A DNA stretch of 64,000 nt from Gemmatimonadaceae bacterium. Its GTDB lineage: Bacteria > Gemmatimonadota > Gemmatimonadetes > Gemmatimonadales > Gemmatimonadaceae. The stretch lies in assembly GCA_020851035.1 (NCBI GenBank), contig JADZDM010000033.1:1-64000 (forward strand), written 5' to 3'. Made by a program: the position numbers and the translations under genes. Under the pieces are notes generated by a model that saw only the letters and a program-made list of their open reading frames with translations, did not search any database and was not told where the DNA came from. Of the stretch, positions 16,367 to 24,217 are shown one piece after another (the stretch's first letter is position 1; the number at the start of each line of letters is the position of its first letter).

Positions 16367-17640
16367 TGCCGCATCTCCTGCCGGCCGAAGCCGAAGTGCT
16401 GCGCCGCAGCCGTCAGGTTCGCGGCGCACTGCCGGATCTGTGCGTCGGAGTGCTCGCTGGTGACGAAGAGTCGCACGCGGGCCTCTCCGATCGGCACCGC
16501 CGGGAACTCCATCACGCTGCCATCCTGTCCATGCCGCTGCAGCCAGTCGCCCAGCGGGATGCTGAGCCGTTCGTCGCCGTAGATCACGGGAACCACCCAG
16601 CTCTCGCTCGGGCCGAGGCTCACGTGCGGCGCCAGCAGTGTGCGGAGGAGGCGTGCGTTGTCCCGCACACGCTCGCGGCGCGCGCGTCCATCGGGTGTCA
16701 TGGCCAGCGCCAGTCCCGCGGTCACACCGGCGGTCACCGCCGGGTCGAGCGCGCAGGAGAACATCCGGCAGCGTGCGTACCAGTCCACGTACCGACTCAC
16801 GTCACGGTGTGCGACGAGGGCACCACCCACGCCGCCGAGTGCCTTGCTGAACGTCAGCACGAGGTAGTCCACGTCGGCCAGCACGCCCTGCTCCTCGGCC
16901 ACGCCGCGGCCGTTCGGCCCTGCCACGAGGAACGAGTGGGCCTCGTCCACCAGCACCTGCGCGCCGTGCGCCTTCGCGATCGGGACGAGTTCCCCCAGCC
17001 GCCCGAAGTCGCCGTCGGCGCTGAAGACCCCCTCGGTGCAGACGAGGGTTCGCGTGGCCGCCGGCAGCCCCGCCAGCACCGCCCGCAGGCTGTCCGGGTC
17101 GTTGTGCTCGAAGTAGTGGATGTTGGCCCGCGAGAGCTGCGCGCCCTCGAGGATCGACATGTGGACGGACCGGTCGAGGACGATGTTGTGCCGCCGCTTC
17201 ATCACTGCCGAGATGGTGCCCGAGTTCACGCCGTAGCCGGCGGAGAAGAGCGAGACGCCGCGATCGGGCAGCCCGATGAACTCGAGGAGCCGCGCCTCGA
17301 GCTCGCGATGCAGCTGCAGGGTGCCGGCCTGCACGGGTGAGCTGCATGCCCCGAGTCCGTACTGGTCCAGCGCGCGCTTCGCGGCGGCGATCACCTCGGG
17401 ATGGTAGCCGTAGCCGAGGTAGTTGTACGAGCAGAAGTTCAGGAGCTGCATCCGCTCCCCGGTGGTGCGCTGGACCTGCACGCTCGGGTGCTGGGCGCCC
17501 AGGCGCGCCGTCTCGAAGGCGTAGCGGCCGTCCTGTTCGACGGCACGCACCCACGCGGCGAACCGTGTCGCCTCGGACAGTTCGCCGTCGATGCTGGACA
17601 GGAACATGTCGTACGAGTAGTCGAGATAGTCGTCGGTCAT
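16363..17640 (-). CDS. Alpha-oxoamine synthase, serine palmitoyltransferase/AONS-like (PLP-dependent)
   Basis: This 425-residue fold-type I PLP enzyme belongs to the AONS group (8-amino-7-oxononanoate synthase, serine palmitoyltransferase, 2-amino-3-ketobutyrate CoA ligase). The PLP lysine is Lys266 in LTFSKALGG, the PLP-ring Asp232 and His235 are in VDEAHS, and LLNFCSYNYLGYGYH near residue 66 is closest in style to serine palmitoyltransferases. The family joins an acyl-CoA or acyl-ACP to an amino acid with loss of CO2, giving an alpha-aminoketone. Coupled by ATGA to the upstream reductase gene in an ACP-containing operon, it is likely the chain-release step. The amino acid used cannot be told. 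Confidence 0.9.
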   Translation of the reverse strand: MTDDYLDYSYDMFLSSIDGELSEATRFAAWVRAVEQDGRYAFETARLGAQHPSVQVQRTTGERMQLLNFCSYNYLGYGYHPEVIAAAKRALDQYGLGACSSPVQAGTLQLHRELEARLLEFIGLPDRGVSLFSAGYGVNSGTISAVMKRRHNIVLDRSVHMSILEGAQLSRANIHYFEHNDPDSLRAVLAGLPAATRTLVCTEGVFSADGDFGRLGELVPIAKAHGAQVLVDEAHSFLVAGPNGRGVAEEQGVLADVDYLVLTFSKALGGVGGALVAHRDVSRYVDWYARCRMFSCALDPAVTAGVTAGLALAMTPDGRARRERVRDNARLLRTLLAPHVSLGPSESWVVPVIYGDERLSIPLGDWLQRHGQDGSVMEFPAVPIGEARVRLFVTSEHSDAQIRQCAANLTAAAQHFGFGRQEMRQ

Positions 17641-18458
17641 GGACCCGCCGGTGCGGTGGTGGCGTGGTGGCGCTCGAAGACGTGCGAGATGCCGTCCGAG
17701 AAGACGTTCCCGTGGTCCACCGTCACGGTCTCGCCGGTCACGGCGTCGAGCAGGCCGCTCGCCAGCGCGACCGCGGCCTGCGCGACTTCCTCCGGCGTCA
17801 CGAACCACGCCGGCGGCACCAGGCTGGCGAGGAAGTCGTGGAAGCCTTCGCCGAAGGTGCTGTCGAATGAGGCGGTGCGGACGGCGCGGGATCGCAGGGT
17901 GTTGATCCGCACGCCGTCGTCGCGCAGCCGGTAGGCGAGGTAGCGCACGAGGGTCTCGCCGGCGGCCTTCCCCGCGGCGACGAAGTCGTAGCCCGGCGTG
18001 TAGCGATCAGGGCCGTCGCTGGACATGACGATCACATGCCGCGGGTACCGGCCCCACGCATCGTGCATCGCGCGGAGGTACCCGAAGGTCGGCCACGTGG
18101 TGGCGCGCATGCTCTTCAGGAAGCCGCGCTCGGTGTAGTCCTCGAGGCCGCCGACCACCAGCGCGTTGCTGGCATTGCTGATGAACACGTCGACGGCCAG
18201 CCCGCGTGCCTGCAGCGCGCCGACGAGGGCGCGCGTGTCCGGCTCGCTCGCCGCATCGGCCTGCTGGACCAGCGGCGGGAGCGCGCCGGCCGCAGCGAAC
18301 TGTGCGCCGATGTCCGCCTCGTCGGCACTGCCCCACGCGTGGGTGAGCACGCACTGCGCACCCAGCCGGCCGAACGCCAGTGCTGCAGCCAGCCCGATGC
18401 CGCGCGTGCCGCCGGTGACCAGCACGGTCCGGCCCGCGAAGGGGCGGAACGGAGTCAT
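17637..18458 (-). CDS. FabL-like SDR, putative enoyl-ACP reductase (copy 2)
   Basis: This 273-residue short-chain dehydrogenase has the nucleotide site VTGGTRGIGLA near residue 15. The catalytic Tyr and Lys are spaced Y-x6-K (GYDFVAAGKAAGE), as in enoyl-ACP reductases FabI and FabL, not Y-x3-K as in ketoreductases. It is a paralogue of the SDR at 18712-19512: both share GGTRGIGLA, a WGS motif after beta-2 and the same active-site spacing. Likely role: NAD(P)H reduction of the enoyl thioester made by the operon. It overlaps the ACP gene and the AONS gene by 4 bp each. Confidence 0.8.
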   Translation of the reverse strand: MTPFRPFAGRTVLVTGGTRGIGLAAALAFGRLGAQCVLTHAWGSADEADIGAQFAAAGALPPLVQQADAASEPDTRALVGALQARGLAVDVFISNASNALVVGGLEDYTERGFLKSMRATTWPTFGYLRAMHDAWGRYPRHVIVMSSDGPDRYTPGYDFVAAGKAAGETLVRYLAYRLRDDGVRINTLRSRAVRTASFDSTFGEGFHDFLASLVPPAWFVTPEEVAQAAVALASGLLDAVTGETVTVDHGNVFSDGISHVFERHHATTAPAGP

Positions 18459-18715
18459 CCCGCTGCCGCCTTCTGCTGTGCCGACTCGTGGAAGAGCGTG
18501 ACCAGGCCCTGGATGTCGCGCAACCCGGACAGCTCGCTGCGCGGGACCTTGAGCCGGAGCTCGCGCATCGTGGCCGACACCACCTCCACGATGTCCAGGC
18601 TGTTGGCGCCGTAGTCCTTCATGGAGCGCGACGGGTCGATGGTCTCCGGGGAGAGCCCGTCGACGGCGTTGGCGAGGTGCTTGCGCACGACGGTGAGGAT
18701 CTCGTGCTCGGTCAT
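18455..18715 (-). CDS. Acyl carrier protein, donor-ACP (AcpK-like) type
   Basis: This 86-residue acyl carrier protein has its phosphopantetheine serine at Ser39 in KDYGANSLDIVEV. The GANS-L/V-D form is that of the donor ACP of HMGS cassettes (AcpK of the bacillaene pathway), which carries the acetyl group made by decarboxylating malonyl-ACP. The Trp six residues after the Ser, which marks acceptor ACPs at beta-branching positions, is absent. It lies between the two FabL-like reductases with 4-bp overlaps on both sides. No phosphopantetheinyl transferase gene is in the window, so activation must come from elsewhere. Confidence 0.88.
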   Translation of the reverse strand: MTEHEILTVVRKHLANAVDGLSPETIDPSRSMKDYGANSLDIVEVVSATMRELRLKVPRSELSGLRDIQGLVTLFHESAQQKAAAG

Positions 18716-19512
18716 GACTGGTGCTCCTGGCTGAGGGTGTAGAGCCGGCTGAAGTTGTCGAACACGTGCGCGCCGCCGTCGGCGCGGATGACCTGCCCGC
18801 CCATGCCGTCGAGCCAGCCGGAGCAGAGCGCGAGCACCGCATCCGCCACCACCTCGGGCGTGCTGATGATGCCGGGTGCGCGTTCGGTCACGAACGGGAT
18901 GAAGACCTCGGAGAAGCTCGAGCGCAGCGCCTCGGTGTCGACGAAGCGCGTGCGCACCACGTTCACGCGTGTGCCGCCATCGCGCAGGCGCTGGTGGAGG
19001 TACCGGGCCAGCGTCTCCAGCGCCGCCTTGGACACCGCGACGAGGTCGTACCGGAAGTGGAGGGTCTCGGCCCCCTCGGACGACATGCCGATCACGTAGC
19101 GCGGGGCATGCCCGAACTGGCGGCGCGCTGCCAGCGTGTGGCTCACCAGCGGCCACGCGCTGTACTCGATGCCGGTGAGCAACCCGCGCAGGGTGTACTC
19201 GTCCAGCCCGGCCACCACCGGTGCGAAGGCGACGTTCGACACGAAGGCGTGGAGCGTGGCATGTGTCCGGCCGATCGTCGCCATCACCTGTGCGGTGTCG
19301 TCGTCCACGCGGGCGTCGGCATCGAGGAGCACGGGCGCCGCGAGGCCGTCGGCGGCAAAACTCTCGTGCAGCGTGCGCTCGCTGACCGACCCCCACTTGG
19401 CGGTGATGAAGACGTCGGCGCCACAGCGGCTGAACGCCTTCGCGGTCGCGAGGCCGATGCCGCGCGTCCCACCGGTCACCAGCACCGCCCGCCCGCGATA
19501 GTCAGTCCACAT
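18712..19512 (-). CDS. FabL-like SDR, putative enoyl-ACP reductase (copy 1)
   Basis: This 266-residue short-chain dehydrogenase has VTGGTRGIGLATAKAF near residue 13 and the active-site stretch YDLVAVSKAALETLARYL, i.e. Tyr-x6-Lys. That stretch and FVDTEALRSSF after it closely follow FabL-type enoyl-ACP reductases. It is a paralogue of the product of 17637-18458. Two such enzymes in one operon suggest two distinct enoyl substrates, for example one on a straight and one on a beta-methyl-branched chain, or a heteromeric enzyme. The stop overlaps the ACP start by 4 bp. Confidence 0.82.
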   Translation of the reverse strand: MWTDYRGRAVLVTGGTRGIGLATAKAFSRCGADVFITAKWGSVSERTLHESFAADGLAAPVLLDADARVDDDTAQVMATIGRTHATLHAFVSNVAFAPVVAGLDEYTLRGLLTGIEYSAWPLVSHTLAARRQFGHAPRYVIGMSSEGAETLHFRYDLVAVSKAALETLARYLHQRLRDGGTRVNVVRTRFVDTEALRSSFSEVFIPFVTERAPGIISTPEVVADAVLALCSGWLDGMGGQVIRADGGAHVFDNFSRLYTLSQEHQS

Positions 19513-19514
19513 GG

Positions 19515-20255
19515 TCACCCCGCATAGCCGGACTCGATCCGTGCACGGATCCCCGTGTCGGCGAACGTGACGCGGTGCATGAGGCTCTCGGCCAGGTGGC
19601 TCTCCTGGAACGCGATCCGGCGACGCAGCCCGATGGCGCGCTTGAGCAGCCGCAGGGCGTCCGGTGCATGCGCCGCGATCCGCCGTGCGACGTCCAGCGC
19701 GCGCGGCAGCACCTCGTGCGACGGCAGCACATGGTTGATGCCACCCGTGCCGCGCAGCGCGCTGCCACGCCGCAGCTCGCCGGTGTAGAGCAGCTCGTGC
19801 GCGAGCGCCGGCGAGAGCACGTGTTCCAGCAGGCGCGTGCTGCCCATCCCCGGCGTGAAGCCCATCGACAGGAAGGGCAGGCCGTAGCGCGCGTCTGCGG
19901 CCAGGCACACCACGTCCGCGCACAGGCCGAGCGCGAACCCGCCGCCGACACCATGTCCCTGCATCGCGGCGATCACGGGCACGGGAAAGGCAAGCACGTC
20001 CTCGGCCAGCCGGATGTCGCCCGGTTCGTGGCGCTGCGCCGCCAGCGCCAGGAGCAGGTCGCGCGGTGCACCGGAGCAGAAGCTGGCGCCGCGGCCCGTC
20101 AGCACCAGCGCGGCAAGGTCGTCGCGCCCGCCGAGGTCGCGCAGCGTGGCCGACAGCGCCTGCACCATCGGGACCGACAGCGCGTTCCCGGTGCCCGGGT
20201 CATCCAGCGTGAGTGTCGCGACGCCGTCCTCGATCGCGACCTGCAGCAGGGTCAT
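19515..20255 (-). CDS. Crotonase-fold decarboxylase ECH2 (PksI-like)
   Basis: This 246-residue enoyl-CoA hydratase-fold protein has the oxyanion-hole segments FCSGAPRD and GHGVGGGFALGLCADVV. The segment MGFTPGMGST is characteristic of ECH2 enzymes of HMGS cassettes (PksI, CurF-type), which decarboxylate 3-methylglutaconyl-ACP to leave a beta-methyl branch. It sits directly after ECH1 and HMGS genes, in the standard cassette order. ATG 20255 overlaps the ECH1 stop (ATGA); another ATG at 20261 is possible. The position of the double bond left after decarboxylation cannot be predicted. Confidence 0.87.
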   Translation of the reverse strand: MTLLQVAIEDGVATLTLDDPGTGNALSVPMVQALSATLRDLGGRDDLAALVLTGRGASFCSGAPRDLLLALAAQRHEPGDIRLAEDVLAFPVPVIAAMQGHGVGGGFALGLCADVVCLAADARYGLPFLSMGFTPGMGSTRLLEHVLSPALAHELLYTGELRRGSALRGTGGINHVLPSHEVLPRALDVARRIAAHAPDALRLLKRAIGLRRRIAFQESHLAESLMHRVTFADTGIRARIESGYAG

Positions 20256-20977
20256 GTCCATGGCGCCTCGCCATCGAGGTAGCGCTGCAGGCGGCGTTGC
20301 GTCGACGGCCGGGCCACCAGTGCGGCGGTGATGCTGCCGCCTTCGAGAATGGCCTCGCGAAGCGGGCGCGACGCCTGCCGGCGCCGCCAGGTGCGGAGCG
20401 GTGCCAGGCAGGTCGCATCACCACGGGCGACGCTGCGCACGAGTTGCCTGACGGCCTGCTCCAGCGCGTGCACCGGCACGATCCGGTCGATCAGCCCGAT
20501 GCGGAGTGCCTCCGCCGCATCGATCGAATGGCCCTGCAATGCCAGCGCCTCCAGTGCGCGGCCTGCCACCCGGTCGCTCAGGACCGGCCAGATGGAGGCG
20601 GGGAAGAAGCCCCACAGCAGCTCCGGCAGGGCGAACGTCGCGCGTGGCGTGGCCAGCACCACATCACACGCGGCCGCGAAGCCCACACCACCGCCGATGG
20701 CGGCGCCATCCACCGCGGCCACCCGCGGGACCGGCAGTTCCGTCAGCAGCACGAGGAGGTCCGCGAAACGCTGCAGGGAGCGGCGCGCCGCGTCGGGATC
20801 CGCCGACGCTGCCGCCTGTTCGAGGGACAAGCCGCGGCAGAAGGTGGTGCCCGGGGCATGCCCGCTGAGGACGAGCACCCGGCCGTCCGGCTCGCCGAAC
20901 GCCACCTCGAGCGCGCGCAGTGAGGTCGCGTCGAACTCGGCGGGCAGTGCGATCACCCTCGCGTGGCTCAGCTCCAT
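20252..20977 (-). CDS. Crotonase-fold dehydratase ECH1 (PksH-like)
   Basis: This 241-residue crotonase-fold protein has CRGLSLEQA as the first oxyanion element and AIGGGVGFAAACDVVLAT as the second. The stretch ALPELLWGFFPASIWPVL is very like PksH-type ECH1 enzymes, which dehydrate HMG-ACP to 3-methylglutaconyl-ACP. Its 5' end overlaps the HMGS-like gene by 10 bp and its stop overlaps the ECH2 start. Context and sequence agree. Confidence 0.87.
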   Translation of the reverse strand: MELSHARVIALPAEFDATSLRALEVAFGEPDGRVLVLSGHAPGTTFCRGLSLEQAAASADPDAARRSLQRFADLLVLLTELPVPRVAAVDGAAIGGGVGFAAACDVVLATPRATFALPELLWGFFPASIWPVLSDRVAGRALEALALQGHSIDAAEALRIGLIDRIVPVHALEQAVRQLVRSVARGDATCLAPLRTWRRRQASRPLREAILEGGSITAALVARPSTQRRLQRYLDGEAPWT

Positions 20978-22200
20978 GCGTACTCCCGCACGTAGTCCCG
21001 GATGCCGCGCAGGACCAGGCGTCCCGTGCCGGCGTAGTGTGTCTCGTACAGGCCTGGGAGCACCGCGCGGACCGGCACGTGCGCGGGCTTGTGCATCGCA
21101 CCGTGGAGGGCGAGCTCGCAGGCCTCGTACTCGGCGATGGACAACGCTCGCCGTGCGTCGAGGGCGGCGTCGATGTGCAGCGCCTGCGCGACTCGCTGGC
21201 TCGAGGCGGTGGTGCGCATACCGTAGAACTCGGCGCACGAGCCGGAGCCGTACGCATAGACGCCAACGCGCGCGCCCGGCGCGGGCGGGTGTTCAGCCAG
21301 CAGCGCGGCGAGCGCGACGAAGGTGCTGGCCCCGTAGATGCCGCCAAGTCGCCGGGTGTAGCGCAACGAGGGTGCCGACTTGCGGGCCCAGTGCTCCCGC
21401 GCTGCAGTGCGTGACAGCCCCAGCGCCTGCTGCGCCAGGCGCATGTGTGCGCGCTCGGCCAGGCCACCGAACGGCACGTGGTAGATGTGTGCCGCGAAGT
21501 GCCGCTCGAAGTCGATCGGCGCGCCCCACTTCCGTTCGTAGTCCGCGTACGTCTCGGCCACGCCATCGAGGTAGGACGCCAGGCTGGTCTCGGCGTCGCC
21601 CGTCTCCACCCCCGGCGCCGGGCGGAAGATGTCTGCGGTCTCGTGGGCGAAGACACCGGAGGCTGCCCCCTCGAACTCCGCCAGCTGCACGTGCCGGCTG
21701 ATCAGCACTGCGGCGGCGCCCGCACCCAGCACCGGCTCCTGCACGCCATGCAGCCCGAGGAGGGCGTGGTCGGCATTGATCACCAGCACGCGGGCGTCCG
21801 GGTCCGGGTCGCTCACGACCAGCCGCCGCGCGACCTGCACGGCGGCCGTGGCGCCGTAGCACGCGTGCTTGACCTCGAAGTTGCGGCAGTCGGAGGGAAG
21901 GTCGAGCAGCCGGTGCACCCAGGAGCTCACCGGCTTCTCCTGGTCGATGGCGCTTTCCGTCGCCACCATGAGCCACCGGATGTGCGGTCGGGTGACCGGC
22001 GTGACGAGCCGGCGTGCGGCGTTCACGGCCAGCGTCACCACGTCGTCGAACGGGCTGAGCACCGTGCGCTCACGGCAGTGCAGCCGCCGCACGAAGTTGT
22101 CGGCGTCCAGCCCGCGTGCGTCGCACAACTGGCCGATGTCCAGCGCCAGTGTACCGACGTCGACGCCGAGGCCCTCGATCCCCACCGGACCCGCGCTCAA
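20968..22200 (-). CDS. HMG-CoA synthase-like beta-branching enzyme (PksG/HMGS-like)
   Basis: This protein of about 410 residues is in the HMG-CoA synthase family. The nucleophile is Cys114 in FEVKHACYGATAA, the general base Glu82 is in VATESAID, and His241 in IYHVPFGG completes the triad. In beta-branching cassettes this enzyme adds acetate from donor ACP to the beta-keto group of an acyl-ACP; in the mevalonate pathway it makes HMG-CoA. The operon (donor ACP, ECH1, ECH2) supports the first. Start: a TTG at 22200 overlapping the TGA of the ketoreductase gene (TTGA); TTG 22209 or GTG 22185 are alternatives. Confidence 0.9.
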   Translation of the reverse strand: MSAGPVGIEGLGVDVGTLALDIGQLCDARGLDADNFVRRLHCRERTVLSPFDDVVTLAVNAARRLVTPVTRPHIRWLMVATESAIDQEKPVSSWVHRLLDLPSDCRNFEVKHACYGATAAVQVARRLVVSDPDPDARVLVINADHALLGLHGVQEPVLGAGAAAVLISRHVQLAEFEGAASGVFAHETADIFRPAPGVETGDAETSLASYLDGVAETYADYERKWGAPIDFERHFAAHIYHVPFGGLAERAHMRLAQQALGLSRTAAREHWARKSAPSLRYTRRLGGIYGASTFVALAALLAEHPPAPGARVGVYAYGSGSCAEFYGMRTTASSQRVAQALHIDAALDARRALSIAEYEACELALHGAMHKPAHVPVRAVLPGLYETHYAGTGRLVLRGIRDYVREYAWS

Positions 22201-22940
22201 TGAAACCAATCGAGGCCTCCGGTGACGCCCAGCGCCTGGCCGTTCACGAAGGATCCCCCCTCACCGGCCAGGTAGAGCACCGCGGCGCCGACGTCGTCGG
22301 GTCGTCCGATGCGACCGACCGGGCAGTGCGCGGCGTAGAAGTCGCGCTTCTGCTGCGACAGCTCGGCCGCCGTCATGTCCGTCTCGAACAGCGAGAGGAG
22401 CAGGGCGTTGCTGGTGATGTTCTTGCGGCCATACTCCTTCGCCACCGCGGCCGACAGCCCCAGGAGGCCCGCCTTGCTGGCGCAGTAGGCGACGTCGCCA
22501 GCCATGCCATGCGCGGCGATCGACGAGATGTAGATGAACCGGCCGAAGCCACCTGAGAGGAACACCGGCAGGAAGGCGCGCGTGAGGTAGAAGGCACTGG
22601 TGAGGTTGGTGTCGATCACGTTCTGCCACTGCTCGTTCCCGAGCGAGAACGTCATGCCTGCACAGGTCACGGCGGCATTCGCGACGACCGCCTGCACGCC
22701 GCCGAACTCGTCGCTCACCGTCTCGGCCACCGCATCGACGGCGTCACTGCTGCGGACATCGAGCTGGTAGGCTTCGCAGCGCACGGCCGGATGTGCCACG
22801 CGGATCTCGTCGCGCAGGCGTGCTGCCGCGGCGCCGCGCGTGTGCCAGGTGAAGGCCACGTCATGTCCGTGCGCAGCGGCGTGCCGCACCAGCCCGGCGC
22901 CGATCCCACGCGATCCGCCCGTGATGAAGAGGACGCTCAT
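22197..22940 (-). CDS. SDR ketoreductase, FabG-like
   Basis: This 247-residue short-chain dehydrogenase has FITGGSRGIGAG at the N-terminus, the structural motif ANAAV, catalytic Ser in IYISSIAAHG, and Tyr-x3-Lys in VAYCASKAGL. This is the 3-oxoacyl-ACP reductase pattern, distinct from the two Y-x6-K reductases of the same operon. It should reduce the beta-keto group after each ketosynthase step. Coupled at both ends: its ATG overlaps the ketosynthase stop (ATGA) and its TGA overlaps the TTG of the HMGS-like gene. Confidence 0.87.
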   Translation of the reverse strand: MSVLFITGGSRGIGAGLVRHAAAHGHDVAFTWHTRGAAAARLRDEIRVAHPAVRCEAYQLDVRSSDAVDAVAETVSDEFGGVQAVVANAAVTCAGMTFSLGNEQWQNVIDTNLTSAFYLTRAFLPVFLSGGFGRFIYISSIAAHGMAGDVAYCASKAGLLGLSAAVAKEYGRKNITSNALLLSLFETDMTAAELSQQKRDFYAAHCPVGRIGRPDDVGAAVLYLAGEGGSFVNGQALGVTGGLDWFH

Positions 22941-24217
22941 GCGTCGTACCGCCGCCAGAGCGCGACGGAGTTGATGCCGCCGAAGCCGAACGAGTTCTTC
23001 AGGCAGAGCGGGGTGTCCACCGCCACGTTGCCGTCGCGACACACGTCGAGGTCCACCTCCGGATCGAGCGTGTCGATGTTGATGGACCGGTGCAGCCGCC
23101 GTGAGCGGAGTTGCAGGATGGCGGCGACCGTCTCGACGGTGGGCGCGGCCCAGCAGGTGTGGCCAAGCATCGACTTCGGGGCATTGATGTGGAGCGACCT
23201 GGCGTGTGCACCGAAGACGCGCTTGATCGAGCGCAATTCGGTGAGGTCGCCGAGTGGCGTGGACGTGGCGTGGGCATTGATGTAGCCGACCTCCGCCGGG
23301 TGCACGCCCGCCTGGTGCAACACGTCCCGCATCAGGCGCGCCTGCCCGTCCTCCGAGGGTTGCGGCAAGTGGTTGCCGTCGGCGTTCGCCCCCACTGCCA
23401 GCACCTCGGCGTAGATGCGTGCTCCCCGCGCGCGCGCTGCGTCGTGCTCCTCGAGCACGAGCGTCGCCCCGCCGTGGGACGGCACGAACCCTTCGCGGCG
23501 CGTGTCGTAGGGCCGGCTCGCGAGCGACGGTGTCTCGTTGAAGCTCTCGTGGGAGATCGCCCCCATCAGCGCCATGGCATGCACGTCGATCGGCGCGAAC
23601 TCGAGGACGGCGCCGACGACGATCGCCGCCTGCATCCCATGGTGCCGGATCTCGTCGACGGCGCTGCGCAGCGCCACGTTGCCGCTGGCACAGGCGGCCC
23701 CCATGGTGTAGATCGGCCCGCCGACCTGCAGCACCTCCGACACCGATCCCGCGTGGTCGGTGTCGAGCGAGTACAGCGACGTCATGCCGTCGAGGAAGTC
23801 CGGCTCGTCCTCGAAGCGCAGCCGCGAGTCGTACTGGTACAGGCCGTTGATGTTGTGCCCCGCGACGATGGCGGCGACTCGCATCCGGTCGACGGGGGCA
23901 TCGAACAGGCCGGCGTCGAGGTAGCCGTCGACGGCCAGCAGGCAGGAGAGGCCGGTGGACCACGGCACCCGTCCCACCAGCCGGCGGAGCCGGCGATGGA
24001 CATCGTCGGGCACCTGGGTGCGCAGCGCCTCGACGCGGGCGGTGACGTCGTACGCCGACAGGTCACCGCCGACCTTCGAGTAGATCCGGTCAGTGGGGAA
24101 GGCACGCCACCGCGTGATCGCGGAGCGGCCGGCGTACAGCGCGTCGCTGAACCCCGCCAGGGTGTCGCCGAGCGGCGTGTTGACGCTCATGCCGGTGAGC
24201 ACCACGCGCCTAGTCAT
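22937..24217 (-). CDS. Beta-ketoacyl synthase (stand-alone KS with intact Cys-His-His)
   Basis: This 426-residue ketosynthase of the thiolase fold has nucleophile Cys176 in MGAACASGN, His316 in NAHATSTPLGD and His353 in PKSMLGHTCWAA. The full triad predicts real chain elongation. This matters because the KS of typical HMGS cassettes (PksF-type) has lost the cysteine and only decarboxylates malonyl-ACP. It is a single polypeptide of FabF size with no fused domain. Its stop overlaps the ketoreductase start, and its start lies inside the 3' end of the dehydratase gene. Confidence 0.9.
   Translation of the reverse strand: MTRRVVLTGMSVNTPLGDTLAGFSDALYAGRSAITRWRAFPTDRIYSKVGGDLSAYDVTARVEALRTQVPDDVHRRLRRLVGRVPWSTGLSCLLAVDGYLDAGLFDAPVDRMRVAAIVAGHNINGLYQYDSRLRFEDEPDFLDGMTSLYSLDTDHAGSVSEVLQVGGPIYTMGAACASGNVALRSAVDEIRHHGMQAAIVVGAVLEFAPIDVHAMALMGAISHESFNETPSLASRPYDTRREGFVPSHGGATLVLEEHDAARARGARIYAEVLAVGANADGNHLPQPSEDGQARLMRDVLHQAGVHPAEVGYINAHATSTPLGDLTELRSIKRVFGAHARSLHINAPKSMLGHTCWAAPTVETVAAILQLRSRRLHRSINIDTLDPEVDLDVCRDGNVAVDTPLCLKNSFGFGGINSVALWRRYDA

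Noticed and set aside
20252-22200. HMGS and crotonase genes as mevalonate or leucine catabolism
   Set aside because: The adjacent donor-type ACP, KS, AT and ECH2 signature (FTPGMGST) fit beta-branching; no other mevalonate or leucine pathway gene is near.
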